Shown here: piece by piece, positions 14,735-25,187 of the stretch
Layout: every line of letters starts with the position of its first letter
Numbering within the stretch: position 1 is the first letter of the stretch
NCBI RefSeq assembly: GCF_014280875.1
Contig: NZ_JACLAL010000003.1
Coordinates: 496,001 to 560,000 of the forward strand
Source: Paenirhizobium daejeonense
Lineage (GTDB): Bacteria > Pseudomonadota > Alphaproteobacteria > Rhizobiales > Rhizobiaceae
DNA: 64,000 nt
Direction of reading: 5' to 3'
Position numbers and translations under genes: made by a program
Notes under the pieces: generated by a model
What the model was told of the DNA's origin: nothing
The model's input: the letters and a program-made list of their open reading frames with translations, nothing else
Databases searched by the model: none

Positions 14735-17688
14735 CCGGTTATCGTCTGTCGAGCGGTGGTATCATCAACCGCAGCCGAGCCATTTCCTTCCGTTTCGACG
14801 GTCGTGAATTCAAGGGCTTCGAGGGCGATACGCTCGCCTCGGCGTTGATCGCCAACGACCAGATTCTGGTCGGCCGCAGCTTCAAGTATCACCGCCCGCG
14901 CGGCATCGTGACTGCCGGTTCGGCCGAACCCAATGCATTGGTGACGATCGGCAAGGGTGGCCGCACCGAGCCGAATACGCGGGCGACGGTTGCGGAACTC
15001 TATCACGGGCTGGAGGCGGTGAGCCAGAACCGCTGGCCCTCGCTGAACTACGATATCGGTTCGGTCAACAGCCTGCTGTCGCCCTTCCTCGGCGCAGGCT
15101 TCTACTACAAGACCTTCATGTGGCCGAAGAGCTTCTGGGAAAAGGTCTACGAGCCGCTGATCCGCAAGGCCGCCGGCCTCGGCAAGGCGGTGATGGAGGT
15201 GGATCCGGACCGCTACGAAAAATCTTGGGCGCATTGCGACTTGCTGGTGATCGGTTCTGGTCCCACGGGCCTCACGGCTGCCCTTGCCGCCGGTCGCGCG
15301 GGGCTGCGTGTCATTCTCGCCGATGAAGGCTTCCGGTTTGGCGGTTCGCTTCTCTCTGAGAAGTTGTCGGTCGGTGGCGTTTCGTCCGCCGATTATGCCC
15401 AGAGCGTGGTGGACGAGCTCAAGAGCCTGCCGAACGTAACGCTGATGCCGCGCACCACCGTGTTCGGCTGGTATGACGATAATGTTTTCGGTGCGGTCGA
15501 GAAGGTGCAGAAGCATGTGGCGCAGCCGCTGCCGGAACTGCCGGTCGAGCGGCTCTGGCGCATCGTCGCCCGCAACGCCATCCTTGCGACGGGCGCGGAA
15601 GAGCGTCCGCTTGTGTTTGGCGGCAATGACAAGCCGGGTGTGATGACGTCGGGTGCCGTCCGTACCTATCTCAATCGATACGGCGTGGCCCCCGGCCATG
15701 AAGTGGCGGTGTTCACCAATGGCGGCGCCGGTTATCGCTCCGCTCAGGACCTGGTTGCCGCGGGTATCGGCGTTTCGGTCGTGATCGACGGTCGTGCAGC
15801 GTCTTCCGATCAGGCACCGGCCGGTGTCCGCGTCATTCGCGGCGGTTCCGTGGTCGCGACCAAGGGCGGCAAACGCATTTCCGGCCTGATCGTCGAGCGT
15901 TCCGGACATCAGGAAGAGATCGCCTGCGATGCGCTGGCGATGTCCGGCGGCTTCAGCCCGGTCATTCATCTTGCCTGCCAGCGCGGCTCCAAGCCGGTTT
16001 GGTCGGATGCGCATCAGGCCTTCCTTGCACCGGATGTTGGGGCTGGTCTCGCAATCGCCGGCTCGGCCGCAGGTCTCGCTTCCCTGTCGGAATGCCTGAA
16101 GGACGGTGCCGACAAGGCCCATGCCATCATCGGCGCGCAGGGGCGGCTGGTCGGTTCGGTAGAGCTCCCCGAGGTCGAGGGTGAATACGACGCTTCCTTC
16201 GCCCCGCTCTGGTATGTCGCTGGCGCCAAGCAAAAGGCCTTCATCGATTTCCAGAACGACGTGCACATCAAGGATCTGAGCCTTGCCCAGCGCGAGGCGA
16301 TGGGTCACGTCGAGCACACCAAGCGCTATACGACGGGTGGCATGGCAACTGATCAGGGCAAGCTCGGCAACGTCAATGCGGCCGGCATCATCGCCGGCAT
16401 GCGCGGTGTCTCCCCGGCCGAGATCGGGACCACGACGTTCCGGCCCTTCTATACGCCGGTATCTTTCGGCGCGATGGCCGGTGCCAGCCGGGCGGAACAT
16501 TCCCGCCCCGTGCGCCAGTCTCCGCTGCATGGCTGGGCCAAGAAAAACGGTGCGGTCTTCGTCGAGACGGGGCTATGGTATCGTTCTTCATGGTTCCCGA
16601 AGGACAGCGAGAAATCGTGGCGCGAAAGCGTCGACCGCGAAGTGTTGAACGTTCGCGCCAATGCCGGCCTTTGCGATGTGTCGACGCTCGGCAAGATCGA
16701 AGTGTTTGGCAAGGACGCGGCCGAGTTCCTGAACCGGCTCTATTCCAACGCCTTCGTCAAGCTTCCCGTCGGAAAGGCCCGTTATGGCCTGATGCTAAGG
16801 GAAGACGGCATGGTCTATGACGACGGCACGACCAGCCGTCTTTCGGAAGACCATTTCTTCGTGACGACCACGACGGCCTATGCCGGCGAGATCATGACCC
16901 ACATGGAATTCGCCGCCCAGACCTTCTGGCCGGACCTCGACGTGCGGTTCGTCTCTTCTTCCGACCAGTGGGCGCAGATGTCGCTTGCCGGGCCGAAGGC
17001 GCGGCTGATCCTCGAGCAGATTGTGGACGAGGATCTTTCGAACGAGGCGTTCCCGTTCCTCTCTGCCCGTGAAGTCATGCTCAAGGGCGGGCTGAAGGCG
17101 CGGCTCTTCCGCATCTCCTTCTCCGGCGAACTGGCCTATGAAATCGCCGTGCCCGCCGGTTTCGGCGAGGCGGTCGCGGATGCGATCATGGAGGCGGGCA
17201 AGCCGCATGGCATCTGCGCTTATGGCGTCGAGGCGCTGAACGTGCTGCGCATTGAAAAGGGTCACGTCACGCACAACGAACTCGACGGACGAACGACGCC
17301 TGACGATGTCGGCCTCGGCCGCATGTTTTCGACCCAGAAGCAGGATTTCATCGGCAAGCGCATGTCTAGCCGCTTCGGCCTGACTGCCGCGGACCGGCCG
17401 CAACTTGTCGGCCTGAAGCCGGTGGAGGCGGACAAGGAAATCAAGGCGGGCGCACATTTGCTGAAGGAAGGTGCGAAACCCTCCATGCTCAACGACCAGG
17501 GCCATGTTTCATCGGTCTGCTTCTCGCCGTCGCTCGGCCACTACATCGCGCTCGCCATGCTGAAATCCGGCCGCGAGCGTATCGGCGAAAAGATCGTCGT
17601 CTGGGATGGCCTGCGCGGCACGGAAGTGCTGGCGGAAGTCTGCAGCCCGGTCTTCGTCGACCCTGACAACAAGAAGCTTCACCTTTGA
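14731..17688 (+). CDS. soxA: Sarcosine oxidase subunit alpha
   Basis: Largest subunit of heterotetrameric sarcosine oxidase, 985 residues, as usual. The N-terminal about 100 residues form the 2Fe-2S-like fold (FDGREFKGFEGDTLASAL and GRSFKYHRPRG). A central NAD-binding Rossmann domain carries LLVIGSGPTGLTAALAAGRAG (motif quoted in part at about residue 170), and the C-terminal half (about 580-985) is the GcvT-like folate-binding domain, with DVSTLGKIEVFGKDA and GELAYEIAVPAG. The folate domain captures the methyl as 5,10-methylene-THF. It overlaps soxD and is followed directly by soxG. Confidence 0.97.
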   Translation: MTGYRLSSGGIINRSRAISFRFDGREFKGFEGDTLASALIANDQILVGRSFKYHRPRGIVTAGSAEPNALVTIGKGGRTEPNTRATVAELYHGLEAVSQNRWPSLNYDIGSVNSLLSPFLGAGFYYKTFMWPKSFWEKVYEPLIRKAAGLGKAVMEVDPDRYEKSWAHCDLLVIGSGPTGLTAALAAGRAGLRVILADEGFRFGGSLLSEKLSVGGVSSADYAQSVVDELKSLPNVTLMPRTTVFGWYDDNVFGAVEKVQKHVAQPLPELPVERLWRIVARNAILATGAEERPLVFGGNDKPGVMTSGAVRTYLNRYGVAPGHEVAVFTNGGAGYRSAQDLVAAGIGVSVVIDGRAASSDQAPAGVRVIRGGSVVATKGGKRISGLIVERSGHQEEIACDALAMSGGFSPVIHLACQRGSKPVWSDAHQAFLAPDVGAGLAIAGSAAGLASLSECLKDGADKAHAIIGAQGRLVGSVELPEVEGEYDASFAPLWYVAGAKQKAFIDFQNDVHIKDLSLAQREAMGHVEHTKRYTTGGMATDQGKLGNVNAAGIIAGMRGVSPAEIGTTTFRPFYTPVSFGAMAGASRAEHSRPVRQSPLHGWAKKNGAVFVETGLWYRSSWFPKDSEKSWRESVDREVLNVRANAGLCDVSTLGKIEVFGKDAAEFLNRLYSNAFVKLPVGKARYGLMLREDGMVYDDGTTSRLSEDHFFVTTTTAYAGEIMTHMEFAAQTFWPDLDVRFVSSSDQWAQMSLAGPKARLILEQIVDEDLSNEAFPFLSAREVMLKGGLKARLFRISFSGELAYEIAVPAGFGEAVADAIMEAGKPHGICAYGVEALNVLRIEKGHVTHNELDGRTTPDDVGLGRMFSTQKQDFIGKRMSSRFGLTAADRPQLVGLKPVEADKEIKAGAHLLKEGAKPSMLNDQGHVSSVCFSPSLGHYIALAMLKSGRERIGEKIVVWDGLRGTEVLAEVCSPVFVDPDNKKLHL

Positions 17689-17699
17689 GGATCGCCACC

Positions 17700-18257
17700 G
17701 TGCCAACGAATTTCGCCTACCGGCATGCGCTCGAGGACCACATCGCAGGCTTCGAAGGAGATGCCAATCCGCATCATCTGACGGTTCTGACACGGCCGAC
17801 GGTGTTTTCCGTCATGGCGCGAACGGGTCATGAGGCCGATATTGCCGGCGCGCTCGATGCGATGGAAGAGATTTCCGCTCGCTTCGTTTCTCCGTCCGAA
17901 TGGCTTGTGGTATCGGAAATCCTTGGAGCTGAAGCACTGGCCCGCGATCTTGCGGCGCTGGGCTCCGAGCGGGCCTCCTTCATCGAGCAAAGCGACGGCC
18001 GCGTCGTCATGCGCATCGCAGGGCCGAAGGTTCGCCAGATACTGGCGAAATGTGTTGCCGCCGACCTGCATCCGGATGTCTTCGTGATCGGGCAGGCCGC
18101 CAACATGCTGTGCTGCCATGTGACGGCAAATGTCGCCCGCACGGGAGACGACGAATTCGAGCTTGCCGTCATGCGCTCCTATGCGGGCTATGTGTTCGAC
18201 GAACTCATGGAAATGGGCCGCGAGTTCGCCATGTCGTCAGGGCTCTCCGCCGGCTGA
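17700..18257 (+). CDS. soxG: Sarcosine oxidase subunit gamma
   Basis: Fourth subunit of the sarcosine oxidase complex, about 185 residues, with GcvT/YgfZ-like fold. The GTG at 17700 is preferred because GAGG (17687-17690, inside the soxA stop region) is correctly spaced for it; a TTG at 17685 overlapping the soxA stop is the alternative. Recognisable blocks are LTVLTRPTVFSVMARTG, ARFVSPSEWLVV and VGQ-like segments such as VFVIGQAANMLCCHVTAN. It ends the sox operon, with a strong terminator 53 bases later. Confidence 0.93.
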   Translation: MPTNFAYRHALEDHIAGFEGDANPHHLTVLTRPTVFSVMARTGHEADIAGALDAMEEISARFVSPSEWLVVSEILGAEALARDLAALGSERASFIEQSDGRVVMRIAGPKVRQILAKCVAADLHPDVFVIGQAANMLCCHVTANVARTGDDEFELAVMRSYAGYVFDELMEMGREFAMSSGLSAG

Positions 18258-18573
18258 CTATGGCTTCGCGAGCGGCTGTCGTCGCTGGACAGCCTTGTGA
18301 GAAACTATAGAGCCTGCCGCAGGATGGTCTTGCGGCAGGCTTTATCCGTCTTGGTCCCACCCTCTGCCTTCACCGGGTGTTCCGCAACCGACCCCGCGCT
18401 TGGCCGCGAAGACGGGTGGCGCGGACGGGATAAAAATTATGTCCGAAGCGACATTTCGTTTCGCAGTACGGACTATTGGACGAAAAAAATAGCCACTAGG
18501 CTGACTCTGGATTTTTGACTTTCAACGCGGAATTTCAGGCCCTTCTCGGCCGTCGCAAAACCGGAGATTTTAC
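18258..18573. promoter_or_regulatory. Sox terminator and promoter region of the dehydrogenase
   Basis: A 316-base gap. The first third holds the sox terminator (18311-18343). The rest leads to the dehydrogenase start. GTCCG near 18440 and CGGAC near 18470 form a widely spaced inverted pair, around a repeat of TTTCG words, that may be an operator, but it is imperfect. No gene is supported. Confidence 0.35.
18311..18343 (+). terminator. Terminator of the soxBDAG operon
   Basis: Perfect 10-bp stem AGCCTGCCGC (18311-18320) with GCGGCAGGCT (18332-18341), loop of 11, followed by TT. Strong stem, short T tract. Confidence 0.75.
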
Positions 18574-21000
18574 ATGAAGAGCCATGCCAGGGTCGTCGTC
18601 ATCGGCGGTGGTGTCGTCGGATGTTCGGTGCTCTATCACCTGACGAAATTCGGCTGGACAGATGTCGTCCTGCTTGAGCGCTCGGAGCTGACTTCGGGCT
18701 CCACATGGCATGCCGCCGGTGGCATCCACACCATCAACGGCGATCCGAACGTCGCCAAGCTGCAGAAGTACACGGTCGAACTCTACAAGGAGATCGAGGA
18801 GTATTCCGGCCAGGATGTTGGGCTGCACCTGACTTCGGGCCTGATGTTGGCTGCGACCCAGCAGCGTTTCGAATGGCTGAAATCCGTGCTTGCAAAGGGC
18901 AAGTATGCCGGCATGGACGCCGAGCTTTTGACCGCGAAGGAAGCAGCGGACATGATGCCGCTGCTCGATCCTAGCCATTTCGTCGGTGCTGTCTATGACC
19001 CGAACGAGGGTCATGTCGATCCTTACGGCGTCACTCACGCCTATGCGAAATCGGCGAAGAAGAACGGTGCGGAAATCTACCTGCACACCCGGGTCGAGGA
19101 CCTCGTCCAGCTGGAAGACGGCACCTGGCGGGTACTGACCGACAAGGGCGAAATCCGTGCCGAGCACATCGTCAATGCCGGTGGCCTGTGGGCGCGCGAG
19201 GTCGGCCGCATGGTCGGTCTGGAACTGCCGGTGCTCGCCATGGAGCACATGTACCTCATTACCGAGGATATGCCCGAGGTTATCGAATACAACCAGAAGA
19301 GCGGCAAGGAGATCCAGCACTGCGTGGACTTCGACGGCGAGATCTATCTCCGTCAGGAACGCAACGGCATGCTGATGGGGACCTATGAGAAGGCCTGCCG
19401 TCCGTGGTCGCCGCTCACCACCCCGTGGGATTTCGGCCATGAATTGCTGGCCGAGGATCTGGAACGTATCGCGCCCGAACTCGAGGTTGGCTTCCGCCAC
19501 TTCCCGGCATTCAATAAGGCCGGGATCAAGAAGATCATCAATGGTCCCTTCACCTTCTCGCCGGATGGCAATCCGCTTGTCGGGCCGGTTCGCGGCATGA
19601 CTAACTACTGGTCCGCCTGCGCTGTCATGGCCGGCTTCAGTCAGGGTGGTGGCGTGGGGCTTGCGCTCGCCAACTGGATGATCCACGGCGATCCGGGCTT
19701 CGACGTCTTCGCCATGGACGTCTCCCGCTATGGTGACTACGCAACGCTTGCCTATACCAACGCCAAGGTTCGCGAGAACTATACCCGCCGCTTCTCCATC
19801 CGCTTCCCGAACGAAGAGCTGCCTGCGGCGCGTCCTCTGCTGACCACGCCGATCTATGACAAGCTGAAGGCTGCCGGTGCCGTCTTCGGTGCGTCCTATG
19901 GTCTGGAAACGCCGCTGTGGTTTGCACCAGAGGGCGTGGAGGACAAGTTTTCATGGCGGCGTTCGACCGATTTCGATTCGGTCGGTGCCGAAGCCAAGGC
20001 CGTACGGGCCGGGGTGGGCCTGATGGAGACGTCCGGTTTCGCCAAATACTCCGTTTCCGGCGAGGGCGCGCGCGAGTGGCTCGATGCTCTGCTTGCCGGG
20101 CGCATTCCGCCGGCGGGTCGCATGGCGCTGTCGCCGATGCTGAACGAGGCGGGCAAGCTCATCGGCGATTTCACCGTTGCCAATCTCGATGAAGAGGAAT
20201 TCCTTGTCATCGGTTCGGGCATTGCCGAAGAATATCACATGCGCTGGTTCGAGCAGCATTTACCGGATGACGGTTCCGTCGAGGTCAATCCGCTCGGGCT
20301 CGGCCTAGTTGGCCTTTCGATCGCTGGCCCCCGGGCTCGTGACGTGCTGGCGAAACTGACCCATCTCGATGTGTCGGACAGTGCGTTTCCGTTCATGGAC
20401 ATTCGCGAGATGGATATCGGCATGGCGCAGGCCGTCGTAGGGCGTGTCAGCTATACCGGCGATCTCGGTTACGAGATCTGGATGCGTCCGGAATACCAGC
20501 GTTATCTTTTCGATGCGATCATGGAAGCAGGCGCTGAATTCGGAATCGGCCTCTTCGGCTTGCGTGCACTTAATTCGCTCAGGCTGGAGAAGTCCTTCGG
20601 CAGCTGGTCGCGCGAATACAGGCCGCTCTACGGGCCTCTGGAGGCAGGCCTGTCGCGCTTCGTGGCACTCGGCAAGGCGGTCCACTTTATCGGCAAGGAA
20701 GCGGCGCTGAAGGAAAAGGCCGAGGGTGGAAGCCTGCGACTCAGGACCTTCGTGGTTTCCGCCAGGGACGCCGACGTCATCGGCGACGAGCCGATCTTCC
20801 TCAATGGTGAGGTGAAGGGTTGGGTGACATCCGGCGGTTTTGCGCATTCAAGCGGCGTTTCGGTGGCGATCGGCTACGTTCCGAAAGAGGTTGCAGATGT
20901 GGTTGAAGGCTGGTCGATCGAGATTCTAGGGGAGGAATTGCCGGCCAGATTGCAGCCGCAGCCCCTCTTTGACGCAAATGGTTCGCGCATGCGTTCCTGA
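18574..21000 (+). CDS. FAD-dependent dimethylglycine/sarcosine dehydrogenase-like protein with GcvT domain
   Basis: An 808-residue flavoprotein of the DMGDH/SARDH family, which oxidatively demethylates N-methylated glycines and transfers the one-carbon unit to folate. Residues about 1-380 form the DAO domain with VVVIGGGVVGCSVLYHLTK (FAD motif) and RSELTSGSTWHAAGG, whose His is where DMGDH-type enzymes attach FAD covalently. A linker (FAO_M-like) at about 390-440 leads to the C-terminal GcvT folate domain (about 440-800; ETSGFAKYSVSGEGA, GDLGYEIWM). It lies 316 bases downstream of sox on the same strand as a separate unit. Context suggests betaine-to-glycine breakdown. Whether the substrate is dimethylglycine, sarcosine or another methylamine cannot be told. 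Confidence 0.9.
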   Translation: MKSHARVVVIGGGVVGCSVLYHLTKFGWTDVVLLERSELTSGSTWHAAGGIHTINGDPNVAKLQKYTVELYKEIEEYSGQDVGLHLTSGLMLAATQQRFEWLKSVLAKGKYAGMDAELLTAKEAADMMPLLDPSHFVGAVYDPNEGHVDPYGVTHAYAKSAKKNGAEIYLHTRVEDLVQLEDGTWRVLTDKGEIRAEHIVNAGGLWAREVGRMVGLELPVLAMEHMYLITEDMPEVIEYNQKSGKEIQHCVDFDGEIYLRQERNGMLMGTYEKACRPWSPLTTPWDFGHELLAEDLERIAPELEVGFRHFPAFNKAGIKKIINGPFTFSPDGNPLVGPVRGMTNYWSACAVMAGFSQGGGVGLALANWMIHGDPGFDVFAMDVSRYGDYATLAYTNAKVRENYTRRFSIRFPNEELPAARPLLTTPIYDKLKAAGAVFGASYGLETPLWFAPEGVEDKFSWRRSTDFDSVGAEAKAVRAGVGLMETSGFAKYSVSGEGAREWLDALLAGRIPPAGRMALSPMLNEAGKLIGDFTVANLDEEEFLVIGSGIAEEYHMRWFEQHLPDDGSVEVNPLGLGLVGLSIAGPRARDVLAKLTHLDVSDSAFPFMDIREMDIGMAQAVVGRVSYTGDLGYEIWMRPEYQRYLFDAIMEAGAEFGIGLFGLRALNSLRLEKSFGSWSREYRPLYGPLEAGLSRFVALGKAVHFIGKEAALKEKAEGGSLRLRTFVVSARDADVIGDEPIFLNGEVKGWVTSGGFAHSSGVSVAIGYVPKEVADVVEGWSIEILGEELPARLQPQPLFDANGSRMRS

Positions 21001-21035
21001 TGGCTGATGTCCATATCCCCAAAGGAATAGGAAAG

Positions 21036-21058
21036 GGGGCCGCAGCGATGCGGCCCCT
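21036..21058 (+). terminator. Hairpin after the dehydrogenase gene
   Basis: Perfect 9-bp stem GGGGCCGCA (21036-21044) with TGCGGCCCC (21049-21057), tetraloop GCGA; only a loose T-rich tail follows. It lies 35 bases after the stop. Confidence 0.65.
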
Positions 21059-21269
21059 GTCTATTTCAAAGGCATTTCATGCCGCTTTTTTGATAGAATT
21101 GATTTCGTTTGCGCCAAATTGTGAGCAAATGACAATAAAATGCGCGCTAGCCGGGTTTTAGGCTTCACATTTGCGGACAAAACGCTATGGAATTTCTTCA
21201 TGTTAAGAACCCAAAAGGGCAACATACAAGAGGCACGGGAATATCGCTACCGTGCCCGGGGGATTGGTA

Positions 21270-22172
21270 ATGGAGTACTTCATCCAGCAGCTCATCAACG
21301 GGCTGACTCTTGGATCCATCTATGGCCTCGTCGCAATCGGCTATACGATGGTTTACGGCATCATCGGCATGATCAACTTTGCCCATGGTGATATTTTCAT
21401 GCTTGGCGGCTTCGCCGCTCTTATCGTCTTCCTCATCCTGACATCGTTTTTCGCAGGCATTCCGGTAGCACTCATGCTTCTGGTCATGTTGGTTGTCGCG
21501 ATGCTGATGACGGGTATATGGAACTGGACCATCGAGCGTGTGGCCTACCGGCCGCTGCGCGGTTCATTCCGCCTCGCGCCGCTGATCACCGCAATCGGCA
21601 TGTCGATCGCGCTTTCGAACTTCATCCAGGTCACGCAGGGCCCGCGAAACAAGCCTATCCCGGCGCTTGTCAGTGATGTCTATCACTTCGGTGGCATCAC
21701 CATTTCGCTGAAGCAGCTCATCATCGTCGCCATCACCTCAGTGCTGCTCTTCGCCTTCTGGTACATCGTGAACAAGACGCCTCTCGGCCGTGCACAGCGC
21801 GCCACCGAGCAGGACCGCAAGATGGCGGCACTTCTCGGCGTCGATGTCGACCGGACGATCTCCGTAACCTTCGTTATGGGTGCGGCGCTCGCTGCGGTCG
21901 CCGGCACGATGTATCTGATGTATTATGGCGTGGCATCGTTCAACGACGGCTTCGTTCCGGGCGTCAAGGCGTTCACCGCGGCTGTTCTTGGCGGTATCGG
22001 CTCGTTGCCGGGTGCTGTTCTCGGCGGTCTCCTGATCGGTCTCATCGAGTCGCTCTGGTCCGCGTACTTCAGCATCGCCTACAAGGATGTCGCAACCTTC
22101 GGCATCCTGGCATTCGTGCTGATCTTCAAGCCCACGGGTATCCTGGGCCGACCGGAAGTCGAGAAGGTCTGA
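21270..22172 (+). CDS. livH: Branched-chain amino-acid-type ABC transporter permease LivH
   Basis: Inner-membrane permease of a HAAT-family importer, 300 residues from ATG 21270 (after GGGGGATT), with about eight membrane helices. Typical blocks are [38 protein letters not shown] and, near the C-terminus, [20 protein letters not shown]. It is first in livHMGF and 4 bases before livM. The substrate is probably branched-chain amino acids, but the family also carries other amino acids and amides, so specificity is open. Confidence 0.94.
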   Translation: MEYFIQQLINGLTLGSIYGLVAIGYTMVYGIIGMINFAHGDIFMLGGFAALIVFLILTSFFAGIPVALMLLVMLVVAMLMTGIWNWTIERVAYRPLRGSFRLAPLITAIGMSIALSNFIQVTQGPRNKPIPALVSDVYHFGGITISLKQLIIVAITSVLLFAFWYIVNKTPLGRAQRATEQDRKMAALLGVDVDRTISVTFVMGAALAAVAGTMYLMYYGVASFNDGFVPGVKAFTAAVLGGIGSLPGAVLGGLLIGLIESLWSAYFSIAYKDVATFGILAFVLIFKPTGILGRPEVEKV

Positions 22173-22176
22173 CCTC

Positions 22177-23568
22177 ATGACAAATTCTGCAAACGTGACC
22201 GGTGCACCTCAATCCGGAACCCTTGCGCGCGCGATCAAGGAAGGCATTTTTGCCGGTGTTCTCGCCCTTGGCCTGTTCATTCTCTATGTCGGCATCAAGA
22301 CCGATCAGGACATCAATAATGCCCTGATCTGGTATCCGCGATGGGGCCTTCTGGCGATCTTCGTGGCGATTGCCGCGATCGGCCGCTTCCTCATCGTCGG
22401 CTTTTTCCATCCGTGGGCCCGCGCCCGCAAGGAACTTCGTGCACAGGTGCCGGTACACGAGATCGAAGCCAAGCCTTCCTTCTTCCACCAGCATTTCCTG
22501 AAGATCGCCCTTCTGGCGCTGCTTCTCTACCCGCCTGTCATCGTCGCGCTGACCGGTCTGCAAGGCTCGCTGAAATATGTCGACAACTTCGGCATTCAGA
22601 TCCTGATCTATGTCATGCTGGCGTGGGGCCTGAACATCGTGGTGGGTCTCGCCGGTCTGCTCGACCTCGGCTATGTCGCCTTCTACGCGGTCGGTGCCTA
22701 TTCTTACGCGCTGTTGTCGCAGCAGTTCGGCCTGTCCTTCTGGGTCCTGCTGCCGCTGTCCGGCATTCTCGCAGCCTTCTGGGGCATCATCCTCGGTTTC
22801 CCGGTCTTGCGTCTTCGCGGTGATTACCTTGCCATCGTGACGCTGGCCTTCGGTGAGATCATCCGTCTCGTCCTCATCAACTGGACGGATGTGACCAAGG
22901 GCACGTTCGGCATCTCCGGCATTCCGAAGGCAACGCTGTTCGGCATCAAGTTCGATGCGTCGGCAACCGGGTTTGCCAAGACCTTCGGTCTGCCGATGTC
23001 TTCGGTCTACTACAAGATCTTCCTCTTCTACATCATTCTCGCGCTTTGCCTGCTGACGGCCTATGTGACGATCCGTCTTCGCCGGATGCCGATCGGCCGT
23101 GCATGGGAAGCGCTGCGCGAAGACGAGATCGCCTGCCGCTCGCTCGGCATCAACACCGTGGCGACCAAGCTTACGGCCTTTGCGACCGGAGCGATGTTCG
23201 GCGGCTTCGCCGGCTCCTTCTTCGCGGCGCGCCAGGGCTTTGTTTCCCCGGAAAGCTTCGTCTTCCTGGAATCGGCCGTCATTCTCGCCATCGTCGTTCT
23301 AGGCGGCATGGGTTCGCTGACGGGTATCGCCATTGCGGCCATAGTGATGGTCGGCGGCACCGAGTTGCTGCGTGAAATGGAATTCCTGAAGGTCGTCTTC
23401 GGGCCTGACTTCACGCCGGAACTCTACCGCATGCTGTTGTTCGGTCTGGCCATGATCGTCGTGATGCTGTTCAAGCCGCGTGGCTTCGTCGGCTCGCGTC
23501 AACCGACAGCCTTCCTCAAGGAGAGCAAGGCAGTCTCGGGAAGCTTCACCAAGGAAGGTCACGGCTGA
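22177..23568 (+). CDS. livM: Branched-chain amino-acid-type ABC transporter permease LivM
   Basis: Second permease of the HAAT transporter, 463 residues, longer than the usual 320-430 because of an N-terminal extension (about 1-100) with additional hydrophobic segments. The core has [33 protein letters not shown] sequence (about residues 150-175), [18 protein letters not shown], and [20 protein letters not shown] (the EAA-like loop contacting the ATPase). Its stop overlaps the livG start by one base. It works with LivH as the transmembrane pair. Confidence 0.94.
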   Translation: MTNSANVTGAPQSGTLARAIKEGIFAGVLALGLFILYVGIKTDQDINNALIWYPRWGLLAIFVAIAAIGRFLIVGFFHPWARARKELRAQVPVHEIEAKPSFFHQHFLKIALLALLLYPPVIVALTGLQGSLKYVDNFGIQILIYVMLAWGLNIVVGLAGLLDLGYVAFYAVGAYSYALLSQQFGLSFWVLLPLSGILAAFWGIILGFPVLRLRGDYLAIVTLAFGEIIRLVLINWTDVTKGTFGISGIPKATLFGIKFDASATGFAKTFGLPMSSVYYKIFLFYIILALCLLTAYVTIRLRRMPIGRAWEALREDEIACRSLGINTVATKLTAFATGAMFGGFAGSFFAARQGFVSPESFVFLESAVILAIVVLGGMGSLTGIAIAAIVMVGGTELLREMEFLKVVFGPDFTPELYRMLLFGLAMIVVMLFKPRGFVGSRQPTAFLKESKAVSGSFTKEGHG

Positions 23569-24440
23569 TGACTTCCGGAACCACTACGATGACGAACGAC
23601 ACGATCCTCAAAGTCGAACATCTCTCGATGAAGTTCGGCGGCCTGATGGCCATCAACGACTTCTCCTTCGAGGCCAAGCGCGGCGATATTACCGCCCTGA
23701 TCGGCCCGAACGGGGCGGGCAAAACGACGGTGTTCAACTGCATCACCGGCTTCTACAAGCCGACCATGGGCATGATCACGATGACCCAGAAATCCGGCAG
23801 GCAATTCCTTTTGGAGCGCTTGCCGGACTTCGAGATCCCCAAGAAGGCGAAGGTGGCGCGTACCTTCCAGAACATCCGTCTGTTCTCGGGCCTGACTGTT
23901 CTGGAAAATCTGCTGGTGGCCCAGCACAACGCGTTGATGAAGGCTTCGGGCTTCACCGTGCTCGGCCTTCTCGGGCTGCCGACCTACAAGCGCGCAGCGG
24001 CCGAGGCGATCGAGAAGGCCAAGTACTGGCTGGAGAAGGCGGATCTGACCGATCGCGCCGACGATCCGGCCGGCGATCTGCCCTACGGTGCGCAGCGTCG
24101 TCTGGAGATCGCGCGCGCCATGTGCACGGGTCCGGAACTGCTCTGCCTCGACGAACCGGCGGCCGGTCTGAACCCGAAGGAGTCTCTGGCGCTCAACACG
24201 CTCCTGCGTTCCATTCGTAACGAGGGAACCTCGCTGTTGCTGATCGAGCACGACATGTCTGTGGTCATGGAAATCTCCGACCATGTCGTGGTGCTCGAAT
24301 ACGGCCAGAAGATCTCGGACGGCACGCCGAACGAAGTAAAGAACGACCCGAAGGTGATCGCCGCCTATCTGGGTGTCGAGGATGAAGAGTTGACCGACGC
24401 AATTTCCGAGGTCGAAGCCGTTGCCGGGAGTGAAGATTGA
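23568..24440 (+). CDS. livG: Branched-chain amino-acid-type ABC transporter ATPase LivG
   Basis: ATPase subunit, 290 residues. Walker A is GPNGAGKTT (about residues 44-52). The LivG-type insertion follows (KVARTFQNIRLFSGLTVLENLLVAQH), with the signature region DLPYGAQRRLEIARA and Walker B LLCLDEPAAGLNP. H-loop His is in LLLIEHDMSVVM. The C-terminal tail (EVEAVAGSED) is acidic. ATG overlaps the livM stop (TGATG), and the livF start overlaps its own stop, so the whole set is translationally coupled. An internal ATG at residue 5 is an alternative start. Confidence 0.95.
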   Translation: MTSGTTTMTNDTILKVEHLSMKFGGLMAINDFSFEAKRGDITALIGPNGAGKTTVFNCITGFYKPTMGMITMTQKSGRQFLLERLPDFEIPKKAKVARTFQNIRLFSGLTVLENLLVAQHNALMKASGFTVLGLLGLPTYKRAAAEAIEKAKYWLEKADLTDRADDPAGDLPYGAQRRLEIARAMCTGPELLCLDEPAAGLNPKESLALNTLLRSIRNEGTSLLLIEHDMSVVMEISDHVVVLEYGQKISDGTPNEVKNDPKVIAAYLGVEDEELTDAISEVEAVAGSED

Positions 24441-25168
24441 TGACCGGTGAACCGCTTCTGAAAGTACAGGGTGTCGAAACCTACTACGGCAATATCCGGG
24501 CGCTGGCCGGGGTGGATGTCGAAGTGCGCCCGGGGGAAATCGTCAGCCTGATCGGCGCCAACGGCGCCGGCAAGTCGACGCTGATGATGACGATCTGCGG
24601 CAGCCCGCAGGCCCGCACCGGCTCGATCATCTTCGACGGCACCGATATCACCAAGATGCCGACGCACATGATCGCCCGCCGGCGTATCGCCCAGTCGCCG
24701 GAAGGGCGTCGTATCTTCCCGCGCATGACAGTTCTGGAAAACCTCCAGATGGGTGCAGGTCTCGATAACCTGAAGTATTTCCATGAGGACGTGGAGAAGG
24801 TCTTCACCATGTTCCCGCGTCTCAAGGAACGTCAGAGCCAGCGCGGCGGCACGCTCTCCGGCGGCGAGCAGCAGATGCTTTCCATCGGCCGTGCGCTGAT
24901 GGCGCGTCCGAAGCTGCTTCTGCTGGACGAGCCGTCGCTCGGTCTCGCACCGCTGATCGTCAAGGGCATCTTCGAGGCGATCAAGAAGCTGAACCAGGAA
25001 GAGGGCCTTACGGTCTTCCTCGTGGAGCAGAACGCCTTCGCTGCGCTGAAACTCTCCGATCGTGCCTATGTCATGGTCAACGGCAAGGTCACGATGAGTG
25101 GCACGGGTAAGGAGCTGCTTGCGGATCCTTCTGTCCGCGCGGCCTATCTCGAAGGCGGCCACCATTGA
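24440..25168 (+). CDS. livF: Branched-chain amino-acid-type ABC transporter ATPase LivF
   Basis: Second ATPase, 242 residues from the ATG at 24440, which overlaps the livG stop by one base; GGAG lies about 10 bases before it. Walker A GANGAGKST, signature LSGGEQQMLSIGRALM, Walker B LLLLDEPSLGLAP and H-loop LVEQNA (His replaced by Gln-Asn, as is normal in LivF) are present. FPRMTVLENLQMGA follows the Q-loop. It pairs with LivG. Confidence 0.95.
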   Translation: MTGEPLLKVQGVETYYGNIRALAGVDVEVRPGEIVSLIGANGAGKSTLMMTICGSPQARTGSIIFDGTDITKMPTHMIARRRIAQSPEGRRIFPRMTVLENLQMGAGLDNLKYFHEDVEKVFTMFPRLKERQSQRGGTLSGGEQQMLSIGRALMARPKLLLLDEPSLGLAPLIVKGIFEAIKKLNQEEGLTVFLVEQNAFAALKLSDRAYVMVNGKVTMSGTGKELLADPSVRAAYLEGGHH

Positions 25169-25187
25169 GCGGGCAGGGAGAATAGAT

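Noticed and set aside
14623..16530. Long minus-strand frame of 635 codons opposite soxA
   Set aside because: It is antisense to a well-identified soxA, with no homologous motif; long antisense frames are normal in GC-rich genes because of codon bias.
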